Source: an uncultured Acidaminococcus sp. (GTDB lineage Bacteria; Bacillota; Negativicutes; Acidaminococcales; Acidaminococcaceae). From it: 52,724 nucleotides of DNA. The notes below the pieces were generated by a model. That model was not told the origin of the DNA and ran no database searches. It was given only the letters and a program-made list of their open reading frames with translations. Positions 24,664 to 33,041 of this stretch are shown in pieces. Each line of letters begins with the position of its first letter. Position 1 is the stretch's first letter. The stretch lies in the NCBI GenBank assembly GCA_900538365.1, contig UPXT01000010.1:1-52724 (forward strand). Reading direction: 5' to 3'. Position numbers and translations under genes: made by a program.

Positions 24664-25533
24664 TTACTCTTTGATGCCAAACTTTTGGTTCATGAAATCA
24701 ATAAAGAGCTTGCTGCTTTCAACCAATTGGTAATTTTTTCGGTAATACATCCATGTGTCGCGCAGGAGGGGCGTTCCCCGCTGTGTGGTCAGCGTCGTCA
24801 TGGACAGCTCCGGCATTTCCTGACCGCAGCTTTTGGACAGGATGGTGACTCCTAGGCCTTGACGGACCATCTTGAGACATGTATCCATGGCATCTGTTTC
24901 AATGGTGATGCGGGGCGGCTCCTTGTAATGCGCGTACCACCAATCATCCATGACCAGCTGCAAGGCTGGATCGGTGATATAATGGACAAAGGGCAAGCGG
25001 GGCAGTTTTTTGAGATCAATGGGATCCCTGCTGAAGACACAGAGGGGATCACGGAGCAGCCGTTTTTTGTGCTCTGACCAATTGTGTTCGCCCCGAATGA
25101 TGCAGACATGGAATCTGTCTTCGAGAAAATCCTTGTAACGGTTCGTACTAAAGCCGCTTTTGAGGGAAATGTCGATGGCAGGGTACTTTTTCTTGAACTC
25201 GCTCAAAAGGCTTGGCATGTGGTACTTGGCAAATACGTTGGAGCAGGCGATGGAAAGGGAACCAAAGGCTTTTCCCACGGGCTTTGCCAGGGCGCTGCGG
25301 ATTTTTTGATAGCGTTCATCCGCTTCGTTGACGTATTGGACCAGCATCTCCCCCTGACTGGTAAAAAGGATTCCTCGGGGCTGGCGGATGAAAAGCTGAC
25401 AGCCGAATTCTGCTTCGAGCCGTTTTAACCGGTCACTGATGGCAGGCTGGGAAATAAAGAGCTTTTTGGCTGTATGGGTAATGTTCTGTTCCTCATAAAG
25501 GGTCTTGATAAGAAGAAAATCCTTATCATCCAT
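24664..25533 (-). CDS. LysR-family transcriptional regulator
   Basis: The protein has 289 residues. The N-terminal helix-turn-helix (about 1-60) reads DFLLIKTLYEEQNITHTAKK, then LFISQPAISDRLKRLE. A periplasmic-binding-protein-like effector domain follows. AGGAGGTG lies a few bases before the ATG. It is divergent from the CitMHS transporter gene, the usual geometry for a LysR regulator and its target. A citrate-type ligand is thus a reasonable inference. Its 3' end faces the znu operon terminator. Confidence 0.9.
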   Translation of the reverse strand: MDDKDFLLIKTLYEEQNITHTAKKLFISQPAISDRLKRLEAEFGCQLFIRQPRGILFTSQGEMLVQYVNEADERYQKIRSALAKPVGKAFGSLSIACSNVFAKYHMPSLLSEFKKKYPAIDISLKSGFSTNRYKDFLEDRFHVCIIRGEHNWSEHKKRLLRDPLCVFSRDPIDLKKLPRLPFVHYITDPALQLVMDDWWYAHYKEPPRITIETDAMDTCLKMVRQGLGVTILSKSCGQEMPELSMTTLTTQRGTPLLRDTWMYYRKNYQLVESSKLFIDFMNQKFGIKE

Positions 25534-25658
25534 GAGGGTTCACCTCCTATGGCAGCAGGATTCATTTTCCTTTATGGAAAACCCCGCCGAAATATCGGAA
25601 AAGCTAATTTCATTATATAGCGGACCTTCCAAAAAATAAATATGGTCCTTCGTAAAAA

Positions 25659-25682
25659 GATAAGGAAGCCTTGCTTCTTATC
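25659..25682. promoter_or_regulatory. imperfect dyad between the LysR and CitMHS genes
   Basis: GATAAGGAAGC and GCTTCTTATC form an inverted repeat with one unpaired base and a short centre. It lies in the 230-base divergent intergenic region and could be an operator for the LysR protein. A second pair, GGACC at 25622-25626 and GGTCC at 25644-25648, lies nearby. No binding evidence exists. Confidence 0.35.
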
Positions 25683-25760
25683 AGATACATGAAGCTGCCG
25701 GCCGCGGCTTTGCACCAGGAAGCAGGGAAATGCTTCCTAAAAGAGAAAGGAGAATGAATT

Positions 25761-27083
25761 ATGCTGTTAGGTTTGGTTGGGTTTGCGATGATCTTTCTCG
25801 TCGTCTACCTTCTCATTTCAGGGAAGGTCAGTCCTATGGTCATCTTTGTGGCCGTGCCTTTTGTGGCCGCCCTCATCTGTGGCTTTACGCCAGCTCAGAT
25901 TTTTGAATTCATGAAGAAAGGGGTTACGACGACCATGAGTACGGCCGTCCTTTTCCTCTTTTCCATCGTTTACTTCAGCATCATGAATGATGTGGGGCTG
26001 TTTGATCCTTTGGTGAATTTTCTTGTCAAACGAGCAGGAAACAACATCGTCCTTGTGACCATGGCAACGGGCATCATTGCTACGGTTGCCCATTTGGACG
26101 GAACCACGGCAGGAACCATGCTTATTACGGTTCCCGCTGTCCTGCCCATCTACAAAAAGCTTCATATCCGTCCAGTTGTTATTTGCTGTATCATTGCCGC
26201 CGCCATCAGTATCATGAACCTTGTCCCTTGGGGAGGACCGACCGCTCGTACAGCCATCGTGACAGGGCGCGACGTGAACGCCATTTGGCAGGAACTGCTG
26301 CCGCTTCAAGGTCTTGGCATTATCCTGATTCTTGCTTTTTCTGCTTACCTGGGCATGCTTGAAAAGGCGCGTGGCGCCGGCATCAACCCGACGGGCAAAG
26401 CGGCTGAACTTACGGAAAATCTTAATTCCGATGATGGCAGCCACGGAGAGACGGACAGCATGAAGCGCCCCGAACTTGTCTGGATCAATGCCCTTGTTAC
26501 GGTCGGTGTCATCCTGCTTATGTGCCTGACGAAGATTCCTCTTTATGGAGCCTTCATGATTGGCCTTGCCTTTGCCCTTGCCATCAACTTTAAAGGCGCC
26601 AAGGCCCAGGCAAAAGCCGTTTCCAACCACGCGGCTGCCGCTCTGTCGACGCCGATGATCCTTTTGACGACGGGGGTCTTTATTGGCGTCCTCAAGAATA
26701 CGAAGATGATGGATGCCATGGCAAACATGCTCATTGGTATTATGCCTCAGGCCATAGGGTCCCATCTGCCGATTTTCATTGGCGCCTTGTCGGGTCCCAT
26801 CGGCATGATGCTGGGCACGGACTCTTTCTTCTTTGGGTTCATGCCCCTTGTCCTGGGTGTCGGTGAAAAATTTGCCGCCAGTGCCCATGACATTTCCATG
26901 GCCATGCTCATCGGCAAGGATTTTACCATCCTTGTCACGCCCCATAACGCGACGACGTTCCTTCTTTGCGGTCTTGCCGGCGTCAGCATCAAAGAACATC
27001 TGAAGTTCTGCACGCCTTATCTGTGGATCCTTAGCTGGATCACGCTGGCAGTCGCGGCCCTTATCGGAATCGTTGGCATCTGA
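25761..27083 (+). CDS. CitMHS-family citrate-metal/H+ symporter
   Basis: The protein has 440 residues with about twelve membrane segments. It matches the CitMHS layout, with the signature region AHLDGTTAGTMLITVPA near 112-128 and a second re-entrant segment ending PHNATTFLLCG. Characterised relatives import citrate complexed to Mg, Ca or other divalent metals. A charged central loop (about 205-235) separates the two halves. AAAGGAG precedes the ATG. Its divergent LysR neighbour is the likely regulator. Citrate utilisation is known in Acidaminococcus-type bacteria, which fits. Confidence 0.87.
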   Translation: MLLGLVGFAMIFLVVYLLISGKVSPMVIFVAVPFVAALICGFTPAQIFEFMKKGVTTTMSTAVLFLFSIVYFSIMNDVGLFDPLVNFLVKRAGNNIVLVTMATGIIATVAHLDGTTAGTMLITVPAVLPIYKKLHIRPVVICCIIAAAISIMNLVPWGGPTARTAIVTGRDVNAIWQELLPLQGLGIILILAFSAYLGMLEKARGAGINPTGKAAELTENLNSDDGSHGETDSMKRPELVWINALVTVGVILLMCLTKIPLYGAFMIGLAFALAINFKGAKAQAKAVSNHAAAALSTPMILLTTGVFIGVLKNTKMMDAMANMLIGIMPQAIGSHLPIFIGALSGPIGMMLGTDSFFFGFMPLVLGVGEKFAASAHDISMAMLIGKDFTILVTPHNATTFLLCGLAGVSIKEHLKFCTPYLWILSWITLAVAALIGIVGI

Positions 27084-27215
27084 CCGTGAATCTGTCAAAT
27101 GCGAAAACTGGATCCGTAATCGTTAGGCAATCTGAAAAAAGGATGATAAAAAATCTGTTTAGGAGGACCATAGATTACGGCTGGTTTATACAGGACAAAT
27201 AAACTTTGCGAAAAA

Positions 27216-27250
27216 AGGCCCATCCGGTTCATTTGAATCGGATGGGCCTT
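27216..27250 (+). terminator. terminator downstream of the CitMHS gene
   Basis: AAGGCCCATCCG pairs with CGGATGGGCCTT around GTTCATTTGAAT and ends in TTTT. It lies about 130 bases after the stop codon. The intervening stretch holds an AGGAGG without an ORF and a short inverted repeat. Confidence 0.85.
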
Positions 27251-27319
27251 TTGTACGGGGACGCTGATTTCATAGCCCCTATTTCCCGTTTCCTCTGACG
27301 CGGTCTGGTTTGTTTCGCA

Positions 27320-27715
27320 TCAGATGCGGCCATACAGGGTGGGGCGCTTGTCAGATGCGTTATCGTTGGAGCGCTTGTTATCCTTGCTGCGGTCATTTTG
27401 CTTGTCTTTCTTATTAAAGCGCTTGCTGTCTTTCTGGTTTTCCTTTTTGGGTGCTTTCTTCTTGTCTTTCAATGCGTCTTTGCGGCGTTCTGCTTCTCTT
27501 TTTTGAACCTTTTTGACATCTTTTTTCTGGGTCTTTTCTTTGGCTTGAGGTGCGCGCCGATCTTCATTCTGCTGCATGGTGGCGGGATGATTGGGATCAA
27601 AAGCGGCGGCTTCGGCTGTCTGCGTCATGCCGGCACCCATGGTTACAGCCATGCCCATGACCAAGAGGGCAGCTACATTTTTGGAAACGGTTTTCTTTAC
27701 TTGCATCATATCCAT
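27320..27715 (-). CDS. small exported, highly basic low-complexity protein
   Basis: The protein has 131 residues. A signal peptide (about 1-36, hydrophobic AALLVMGMAVTMGAGM then TAEAAA) is followed by a mature chain of about 95 residues. The chain is composed mostly of Lys, Arg, Asp, Glu, Asn and Gln with no hydrophobic core. It is probably unstructured or a charged coiled rod. AAGGAGG lies eight bases before the ATG, so it is very likely translated. I do not recognise it. A periplasmic or cell-envelope polycation in a diderm Firmicute is one possibility. It appears monocistronic. Confidence 0.75.
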   Translation of the reverse strand: MDMMQVKKTVSKNVAALLVMGMAVTMGAGMTQTAEAAAFDPNHPATMQQNEDRRAPQAKEKTQKKDVKKVQKREAERRKDALKDKKKAPKKENQKDSKRFNKKDKQNDRSKDNKRSNDNASDKRPTLYGRI

Positions 27716-27940
27716 GATAGGAACCTCCTTATGCGGGGATAACGGTATGATTTCCCTGCTGTGCTACGAGTATAGGCACCTCACATGAAAGTCACATGAA
27801 AATTGGCGTGTTTTTCTCTTTTTCTCCTCCGGGAGAGTGGGGCGCTCCTTTCTTTTCCTCCTTAAATACGATACAATAATAATGAAAAAATAATCAAAAC
27901 CCTTCGGAAATGATACGTCTGGAGGAAAAGGAGTCCAAGC

Positions 27941-28252
27941 ATGCTGGAATTGATGTTTACTTTGGCTTTGGGAATTATCCTGGGGCTTTCAGATCGTATG
28001 ACAAGTTCGGTCAGTCACGCCCTTGGCGTGATTACGAAAATCTGCCTTTTTATCATGATTTTTTGCCTTGCTGCCAAGATTGGCTGTGACGAAGCGGTCA
28101 TCAGAGCCCTGCCCCTGATTGGCCGCAATGCCTTTTTCCTTTGTCTTGGCGGCATGGTGGGTTCTTTCTGTCTCATGGCCCTTGTCGGACGGCTTCATCG
28201 GGAAGCTTTTACCCGCCTCCTATCAGAAGGGGAAAGGAGCCATGACTCATGA
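27941..28252 (+). CDS. LysO-type lysine exporter, N-terminal half as a separate subunit
   Basis: The protein has 103 residues and three or so membrane segments. It corresponds to the N-terminal half of LysO (YbjE, DUF340), whose E. coli form is a single protein of about 300 residues exporting lysine. GGAGGAAAAGGAG precedes the ATG. Its stop overlaps the start of the next gene (ATGA), which codes for the other half. The conserved start and the coupling argue for a natural two-gene form rather than a frameshift. Confidence 0.75.
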   Translation: MLELMFTLALGIILGLSDRMTSSVSHALGVITKICLFIMIFCLAAKIGCDEAVIRALPLIGRNAFFLCLGGMVGSFCLMALVGRLHREAFTRLLSEGERSHDS

Positions 28253-28872
28253 TTGGAATCATTTTTTCCGCCCTTTTCCTAGGTTTTTTTACTGGCCGCT
28301 TTTTTCTTACGCCAACAGCAAAACCCCTTCTTGATACCATTCTCATGACGGCTCTTGCTGTCATGGTCTTTTGTGCGGGGGCCGATATTGGCAGCAGCCG
28401 TCAGGTTGTACGCCGCTTTCTTACGGTTAGGACTTTGGGCTTATCCCTTCTTGTCCTTTTGGCAACGAATGTGGGCAGTCTTGGCGGTGGACTGATCATG
28501 GGGCACCTGGTAGGGGTGTCTTTTCAGGATGCCCTGCTTGTCAGTGCCGGCATGGGATGGTATAGTCTGTCATCCGTCCTGCTTAGTGCTGCTGTGGGAA
28601 CCGAAACGGGGACGCTGGCCTTTCTTGCCAATGCCCTGCGGGAATTGCTGACCATCCTTGGCATTCCGCTGCTTGCCCGTTTCTGCCATTTGCCCCTTGT
28701 CGTTGTCGGAGGCGCGACGAGCATGGATTCAACGATGCCCATCCTGCTCCAGTGTGCTGGACGCCCAGCAGCGATCTTGGGCTTTGTCAACGGATTTCTT
28801 CTTTCCTTGGAAATTCCCCTTCTTTTTGCCTTTCTGCTTTCTCCAGCAGTCAGCGCCTTCCTCAATCGATAA
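28249..28872 (+). CDS. lysO: LysO-type lysine exporter, C-terminal half as a separate subunit
   Basis: The protein has 207 residues and about six membrane segments. It matches the C-terminal part of LysO, including AGMGWYSLSSVLLS and ANALRELLTILGIPLLA with its conserved Arg-Glu. It probably pairs with the 103-residue protein encoded upstream, overlapping by four bases, to form the exporter. Lysine (or a toxic analogue) is the substrate known for E. coli LysO; the specificity here is inferred. A small membrane-protein gene follows 12 bases later. Confidence 0.83.
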   Translation: MIGIIFSALFLGFFTGRFFLTPTAKPLLDTILMTALAVMVFCAGADIGSSRQVVRRFLTVRTLGLSLLVLLATNVGSLGGGLIMGHLVGVSFQDALLVSAGMGWYSLSSVLLSAAVGTETGTLAFLANALRELLTILGIPLLARFCHLPLVVVGGATSMDSTMPILLQCAGRPAAILGFVNGFLLSLEIPLLFAFLLSPAVSAFLNR

Positions 28873-28884
28873 GGAGTTTTTCAT

Positions 28885-29304
28885 ATGTATGTCATTCCTG
28901 CTTTCTTTTTCTTGATGGAACTGGTCTTTCTTTTTCATTACCGTAAGGTCTATTACTACCACCAATGGCTTCCGAATCTATGGCGGAAGCGGGCCCAAGG
29001 GGTTCGGCTGATCATCCTGTCGAAGGACATCATCCTCTATCTGTTCCTATCCCTTGTCCGGATGCTGTACCTTATTTATGCCATTTATATCGTCCTTTTT
29101 ACCCCTTATTGGCAGCCGGGCTGCATGCTCCTTTTCTTAAGTGCCTTGCCCCAGCTTGCCGTGGCCTTACGCATTGACGGACTTACGGAAAAGGAACGGT
29201 CGACAGGCCTTGTTTATCCTACCCGATTATTTCAGGCTGTCATGAGCGGTTTCGTCCTTTTTATTCTTGGTCAATTTGCTTTGGGCATGATGTTGTATTT
29301 ATAA
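28885..29304 (+). CDS. small integral membrane protein of unknown function
   Basis: The protein has 139 residues and about four membrane segments, with a basic cytoplasmic loop near 30-45 (RKRAQGVRLI). AAGGAG lies eight bases before the ATG, and the gene is only 12 bases after the LysO half, so it is probably co-transcribed. No family is recognised. A role alongside the exporter is possible but unsupported. Confidence 0.7.
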   Translation: MYVIPAFFFLMELVFLFHYRKVYYYHQWLPNLWRKRAQGVRLIILSKDIILYLFLSLVRMLYLIYAIYIVLFTPYWQPGCMLLFLSALPQLAVALRIDGLTEKERSTGLVYPTRLFQAVMSGFVLFILGQFALGMMLYL

Positions 29305-29401
29305 AACGGACAAAAGTCTATAAAATAAGGACAAAATGATGATTATGTAAAGATTGATAAGATAGTTTTTTAAAAAACGCTATTTTTATGTATAAAATAT
29401 G

Positions 29402-29429
29402 TTGACAAAAATGTGACGTTGTATATAAT
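29402..29429 (+). promoter_or_regulatory. promoter of the liv operon
   Basis: TTGACA (29402-29407), a 16-nt spacer and TATAAT (29424-29429) make a near-consensus promoter. A leader of about 120 nt separates it from livJ; no riboswitch was recognised in it. Confidence 0.85.
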
Positions 29430-29558
29430 AAGTTATATCTTGTTTGGCCGGTCATAGACGAACAAGGGAAAGGCTCACGGAGAGCGGAGGACGACAAGGA
29501 ATCCAGCCCAGTTTCCCTCAAAGTTGCCAGCAAGGATCAAACAATGGAGGTGTTTATT

Positions 29559-30734
29559 ATGAAATCATGGAAAAAAGTGGTGGGTGCTGTGTGCATGACC
29601 ACCCTGGTCGCAGCTGCTGTGGCGGGCTGCGGCAAATCGAGCGGTAAATCAGGCGGCGGAGATACCATTAAGGTCGGCGCCCTATTCGAATTGACCGGCA
29701 ACGTTGCAAACTATGGAACTTCCACCCTCAATGGGTTCAAGATGGCTGTTGATGAAGTCAATGCCAAGGGGGGTGTAAACGGTAAGAAAATCGAGGTTGT
29801 CCAAGCGGATAACAAGTCAGAGCCTTCCGAATCAGGCAATGCCGCGACAAAGCTTGTTACACAGGATAAGGTTGCAGCTGTTGTCGGACCGGCGACTTCC
29901 GGTTCTGTTGCAGCGGCCGAACCCATCCTGACGGCCAATAAGACGCCGCTCATCGCACCGTGCGCAACGGCTCCCGCCATTACCCTTGGTAAGGATGGCA
30001 AAGTTAAACCCTATGTTTTCCGTGCCTGCTTCATTGACCCGTACCAAGGTAAGATCATGGCTGAATTTGCGGCAAAGGATCTGAAGCTCAAGAAGATTGC
30101 CATCCTGAATGACTCTTCCAGTGACTATTCCAAGGGACTGGCTGAAGTCTTCGAAAAGACCTTCACGGAAAATGGCGGTCAGATTGTGGCCAAGGAAGCC
30201 TTCCTGTCCAAGGATGTTGACTTCAAGGCTGCCCTCACCAAGCTGAAAGCTGCAAGCCCCGATGCCCTCTACATCCCGGGTTACTATGAAGAAGTTTCCA
30301 AGATCATCAAGCAGGCTCGTGAAGTCGGAATCACGACTCCGCTCTTAGGTTCTGATGGCTGGGATTCCCCGAAACTGGTTGAAATCGCAGGCAAGGAAAG
30401 CACGGACAAGACCTATTTCACCAGTGCCTACACTGCACAGGATAAGGATCCTGGCGTCCAGAAGTTCATCAATTCCTATAAGGAAAAGTACGGCAAGGTT
30501 CCTGATGTCTTTGCCCTCCAAGGCTACAATGCCGGTCTGGTCCTCTTCCATGCCCTGGAAGAAACCAAGGGTGAAGGCGGCACGAAGCTGGCGGAAGCCA
30601 TTGCTAAGACCAAGGACCTCCAAGTTGCCAATGGGAAGTTCTCCTATGATGAACATCATAATCCGATTACGACGGCCCTGATCCTTGAACTCAAGGACGG
30701 CGTCCAGACCCTCGTAAAGAAAATCAACGGATAA
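29559..30734 (+). CDS. livJ: branched-chain amino-acid ABC transporter substrate-binding lipoprotein
   Basis: The protein has 391 residues. The signal sequence ends in the lipobox VAGC (lipidated Cys24), then GKSSGKSGGG and the type I periplasmic binding fold beginning TIKVGALFELTGNVANYG. An ATG at 29544 overlaps the ribosome site; the GGAGGTG there places the real start at the ATG of 29559. It captures leucine, isoleucine, valine or related amino acids for LivHMGF. It is the promoter-proximal gene and is separated from the permease genes by a strong terminator, which would make binding protein in excess. Confidence 0.93.
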   Translation: MKSWKKVVGAVCMTTLVAAAVAGCGKSSGKSGGGDTIKVGALFELTGNVANYGTSTLNGFKMAVDEVNAKGGVNGKKIEVVQADNKSEPSESGNAATKLVTQDKVAAVVGPATSGSVAAAEPILTANKTPLIAPCATAPAITLGKDGKVKPYVFRACFIDPYQGKIMAEFAAKDLKLKKIAILNDSSSDYSKGLAEVFEKTFTENGGQIVAKEAFLSKDVDFKAALTKLKAASPDALYIPGYYEEVSKIIKQAREVGITTPLLGSDGWDSPKLVEIAGKESTDKTYFTSAYTAQDKDPGVQKFINSYKEKYGKVPDVFALQGYNAGLVLFHALEETKGEGGTKLAEAIAKTKDLQVANGKFSYDEHHNPITTALILELKDGVQTLVKKING

Positions 30735-30792
30735 TCAGCATATCAGACAGGGACACAAGCCGTGGGAAGCGCCCATGGAATCACCAGAAAAA

Positions 30793-30842
30793 GCGGTGTC
30801 CCGAAGCCTTAGAAACATGCAGGACTTCGGGACCCGCTTTTT
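30793..30842 (+). terminator. internal terminator between livJ and the livHMGF genes
   Basis: AGCGG-GTCCCGAAG pairs with CTTCGGGAC-CCGCT (one bulged T) around a 17-nt loop, followed by TTTTT. It probably lets only part of the transcripts continue into the permease and ATPase genes. Confidence 0.88.
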
Positions 30843-30896
30843 ACATACATGGCCCATGAGCAAGGCAGCAAAGCAGGGCTGGATGGGGGGATTCCT

Positions 30897-31115
30897 ATGA
30901 AAGCAGGAAGGCGCGGGTTACGGATGCTGGCAGCAGGACGGGTGCTTACCGGTCCTAGGGCAGGATGTGGCTCCAAAGGGGCCGGGAACACCATGGACCT
31001 GTCCGGTGTTTCCGGGATCATGACCTTTGGCGCTGACCATAACCCAAACAAATCGGCGGTCATCATTGAATTAAAAGAGGGAAAACAAACTTTCCGTGCG
31101 AAAGTCGATCCCTGA
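30897..31115 (+). pseudogene. internally deleted remnant of a second livJ-type gene
   Basis: This is an open frame of 72 codons with an intact GGGGGG ribosome site. Residues 1-32 resemble a lipoprotein leader that has decayed (Arg and Pro in the hydrophobic part, then AGCGSKGAGNT). Residues 35-72 (GIMTFGADHNPNKSAVIIEL and EGKQTF) correspond to the C-terminal strand of LivJ, compare FSYDEHHNPITTALILEL in the adjacent gene. The whole ligand-binding middle is missing. It is best read as a tandem paralogue collapsed by an internal deletion. A translated mini-protein cannot be excluded. Confidence 0.72.
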
Positions 31116-31181
31116 ATGAACTCATCTATCTATAGGGCGGCAGACTCGTTCTGCCGCTGCCATTATGAAAAAAGGGAGGCC

Positions 31182-32081
31182 ATGTCAATGGAATCTGGTT
31201 TTATGCATCAACTGCTGCAGCAGCTCATCAATGGTCTGTCCCTGGGCAGTATATACGCACTGATTGCGCTGGGCTATACTATGATCTATGGAATCTTGAA
31301 GCTCATCAACTTTGCCCACGGTGATATCTATATGGTGGGCGCTTATATTGGGTATATTGCGACAACGGTCTTTCATTTGCCCTTTTTTCCGTCCCTCCTG
31401 ATCGCGATGGCGGGGGCAGCCCTTGTCGGTATGCTCATCGAACGCGTTGCCTATCGGCCGATGCGCAATGCACCCCGCATTGCTATCCTCATTACGGCCA
31501 TTGGCGTATCTTTTTTTCTTGAAAACGGCATGATCCTTCTGGCATCACCGCAGCCGCGTACGTTCTCTTCGGACTTTGCCGCGTCTGTGTACAATGTCGG
31601 GGGGCTTGTGATCAATAGCCAGCAGCTCATCATCCTTGGCAGCACCATTGTCCTTATGCTGGCCCTGACGTATATCGTCAATTATACAAAAATCGGCAAG
31701 GCCATGCGCGCCGTTTCTTTTGACGCTGATGCGGCCCGTCTGATGGGCATCAATATCGATCGTGTCATCAGCATGACTTTTGCCCTGGGTTCAGCCCTTG
31801 CCGCTGCCGGCGGCGTTCTGGTTGGGATCTATTACAATTCCATTGATCCTCTTATGGGAATGGCACCCGGCATCAAGGCATTCGTGGCGGCAGTCCTTGG
31901 CGGGATCGGAATCATCCCTGGGGCCATGGTGGGCGGCATCATCCTGGGTATTGTGGAAGCCCTTGTATCAGGCTTTATCTCCTCGACGTTCCGCGATGCG
32001 GCTGCCTTTGCCATCCTTATTGTGATCCTGCTTTACAAACCGCAAGGGCTCTTTGGCAAGAATGTCCGTGAAAAAGTATAA
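31182..32081 (+). CDS. livH: branched-chain amino-acid ABC transporter permease LivH
   Basis: This is a permease of 299 residues with about eight membrane segments. It begins the typical LINGLSLGSIYALIALGYTM and contains GILKLINFAHGDIYMVGAY, hallmarks of LivH. The frame is open back to 31116, but GGGAGG right before the ATG at 31182 sets the start. It forms the transmembrane channel with LivM. The gene lies between the livJ remnant and livM, 12 bases before the latter. Confidence 0.95.
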   Translation: MSMESGFMHQLLQQLINGLSLGSIYALIALGYTMIYGILKLINFAHGDIYMVGAYIGYIATTVFHLPFFPSLLIAMAGAALVGMLIERVAYRPMRNAPRIAILITAIGVSFFLENGMILLASPQPRTFSSDFAASVYNVGGLVINSQQLIILGSTIVLMLALTYIVNYTKIGKAMRAVSFDADAARLMGINIDRVISMTFALGSALAAAGGVLVGIYYNSIDPLMGMAPGIKAFVAAVLGGIGIIPGAMVGGIILGIVEALVSGFISSTFRDAAAFAILIVILLYKPQGLFGKNVREKV

Positions 32082-32093
32082 GGAGGTGGCACG

Positions 32094-33041
32094 ATGAACG
32101 TATTTCTCAAAGAAGATCTGAAAAAACTTGGTTTTTGTGCCGCTATCTTTGCCGTACTCTATGTGCTCTTGGAGATGGAAATCATTGGGGCATTCTGGGA
32201 ACTGAACCTCGTTCTTATCATCATCAACATCATCCTGGCGACGAGTCTTAACATGATCAACGGCTATACGGGACAGTTTTCCATTGGACACGCTGGATTT
32301 TTTGCGGTAGGCGCCTATATGGGAGCCATCATGACGGTCAAACTGGGCTTCGATATGCCCGTTGCCCTTATCGCAGGCACCCTTTCCGCGGGCCTCTTGG
32401 GTTTTCTTGTTGGGCTGCCGACCTTGCGTCTTAATGGGGACTATCTGGCAATCGCGACCTTGGGCCTTGGTGAAATCATCCGCATCTGCATCCTCAATAT
32501 CGAGTATGTCGGCGGCGCATCGGGGCTTATGGGGATTCCCCGCCTGACGACGTTTCCTCTGGCCTTCTGGCTCATGATTGCAATCCTCTTTTTCATCAAG
32601 AACTTCAAGAATTCCGCCTATGGCAGGGCCTGCCTTGCCATCCGTGAAAATGAGATTGCCGCTGATACGATGGGCATCGATACGACCCGCTACAAGGTTA
32701 TGGCTTTTACGCTCGGCGCGTCTTTTGCCGGCACCGCAGGCGTGCTCTTTTCCCACTATTTCTTCATTGCCCATCCGGCATCCTTTACTTTCATGAGAAG
32801 TTTTGACATCCTGACCATGGTGGTCCTGGGCGGTCTTGGTTCCATGACGGGGTCCGTTACGGGTGCCATTGTCCTGACCTTTATTTCGGCGGCCCTTTCT
32901 GATTTTCCAGAATGGCGCATGCTCATCTATTCCCTCGCTATGATTGTCCTCATGCTCTATCGGCCCCAAGGCCTGTTTGGTGACAAGGAACTGTCCCTTG
33001 CTATGATTAAACGTTTCAAGAAGGGAGGAAACAAATCATGA
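32094..33041 (+). CDS. livM: branched-chain amino-acid ABC transporter permease LivM
   Basis: The permease has 315 residues. The conserved NMINGYTGQFSIGHAGFFAV (about 58-77) and GLPTLRLNGDYLAIATLGLGE identify LivM. AAGGAGGTG precedes the ATG. Its stop overlaps the livG start by four bases. It pairs with LivH in the inner membrane. Confidence 0.96.
   Translation: MNVFLKEDLKKLGFCAAIFAVLYVLLEMEIIGAFWELNLVLIIINIILATSLNMINGYTGQFSIGHAGFFAVGAYMGAIMTVKLGFDMPVALIAGTLSAGLLGFLVGLPTLRLNGDYLAIATLGLGEIIRICILNIEYVGGASGLMGIPRLTTFPLAFWLMIAILFFIKNFKNSAYGRACLAIRENEIAADTMGIDTTRYKVMAFTLGASFAGTAGVLFSHYFFIAHPASFTFMRSFDILTMVVLGGLGSMTGSVTGAIVLTFISAALSDFPEWRMLIYSLAMIVLMLYRPQGLFGDKELSLAMIKRFKKGGNKS

Noticed and set aside
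25818..27098. 426-codon minus-strand frame opposite the citrate transporter
   Set aside because: Antisense shadow of a membrane protein gene: improbable His/Asp/Arg/Gly-rich composition and no ribosome site.
31968..32969. 333-codon minus-strand frame opposite livM
   Set aside because: Same shadow pattern as the other antisense frames; livM on the plus strand has full family motifs.
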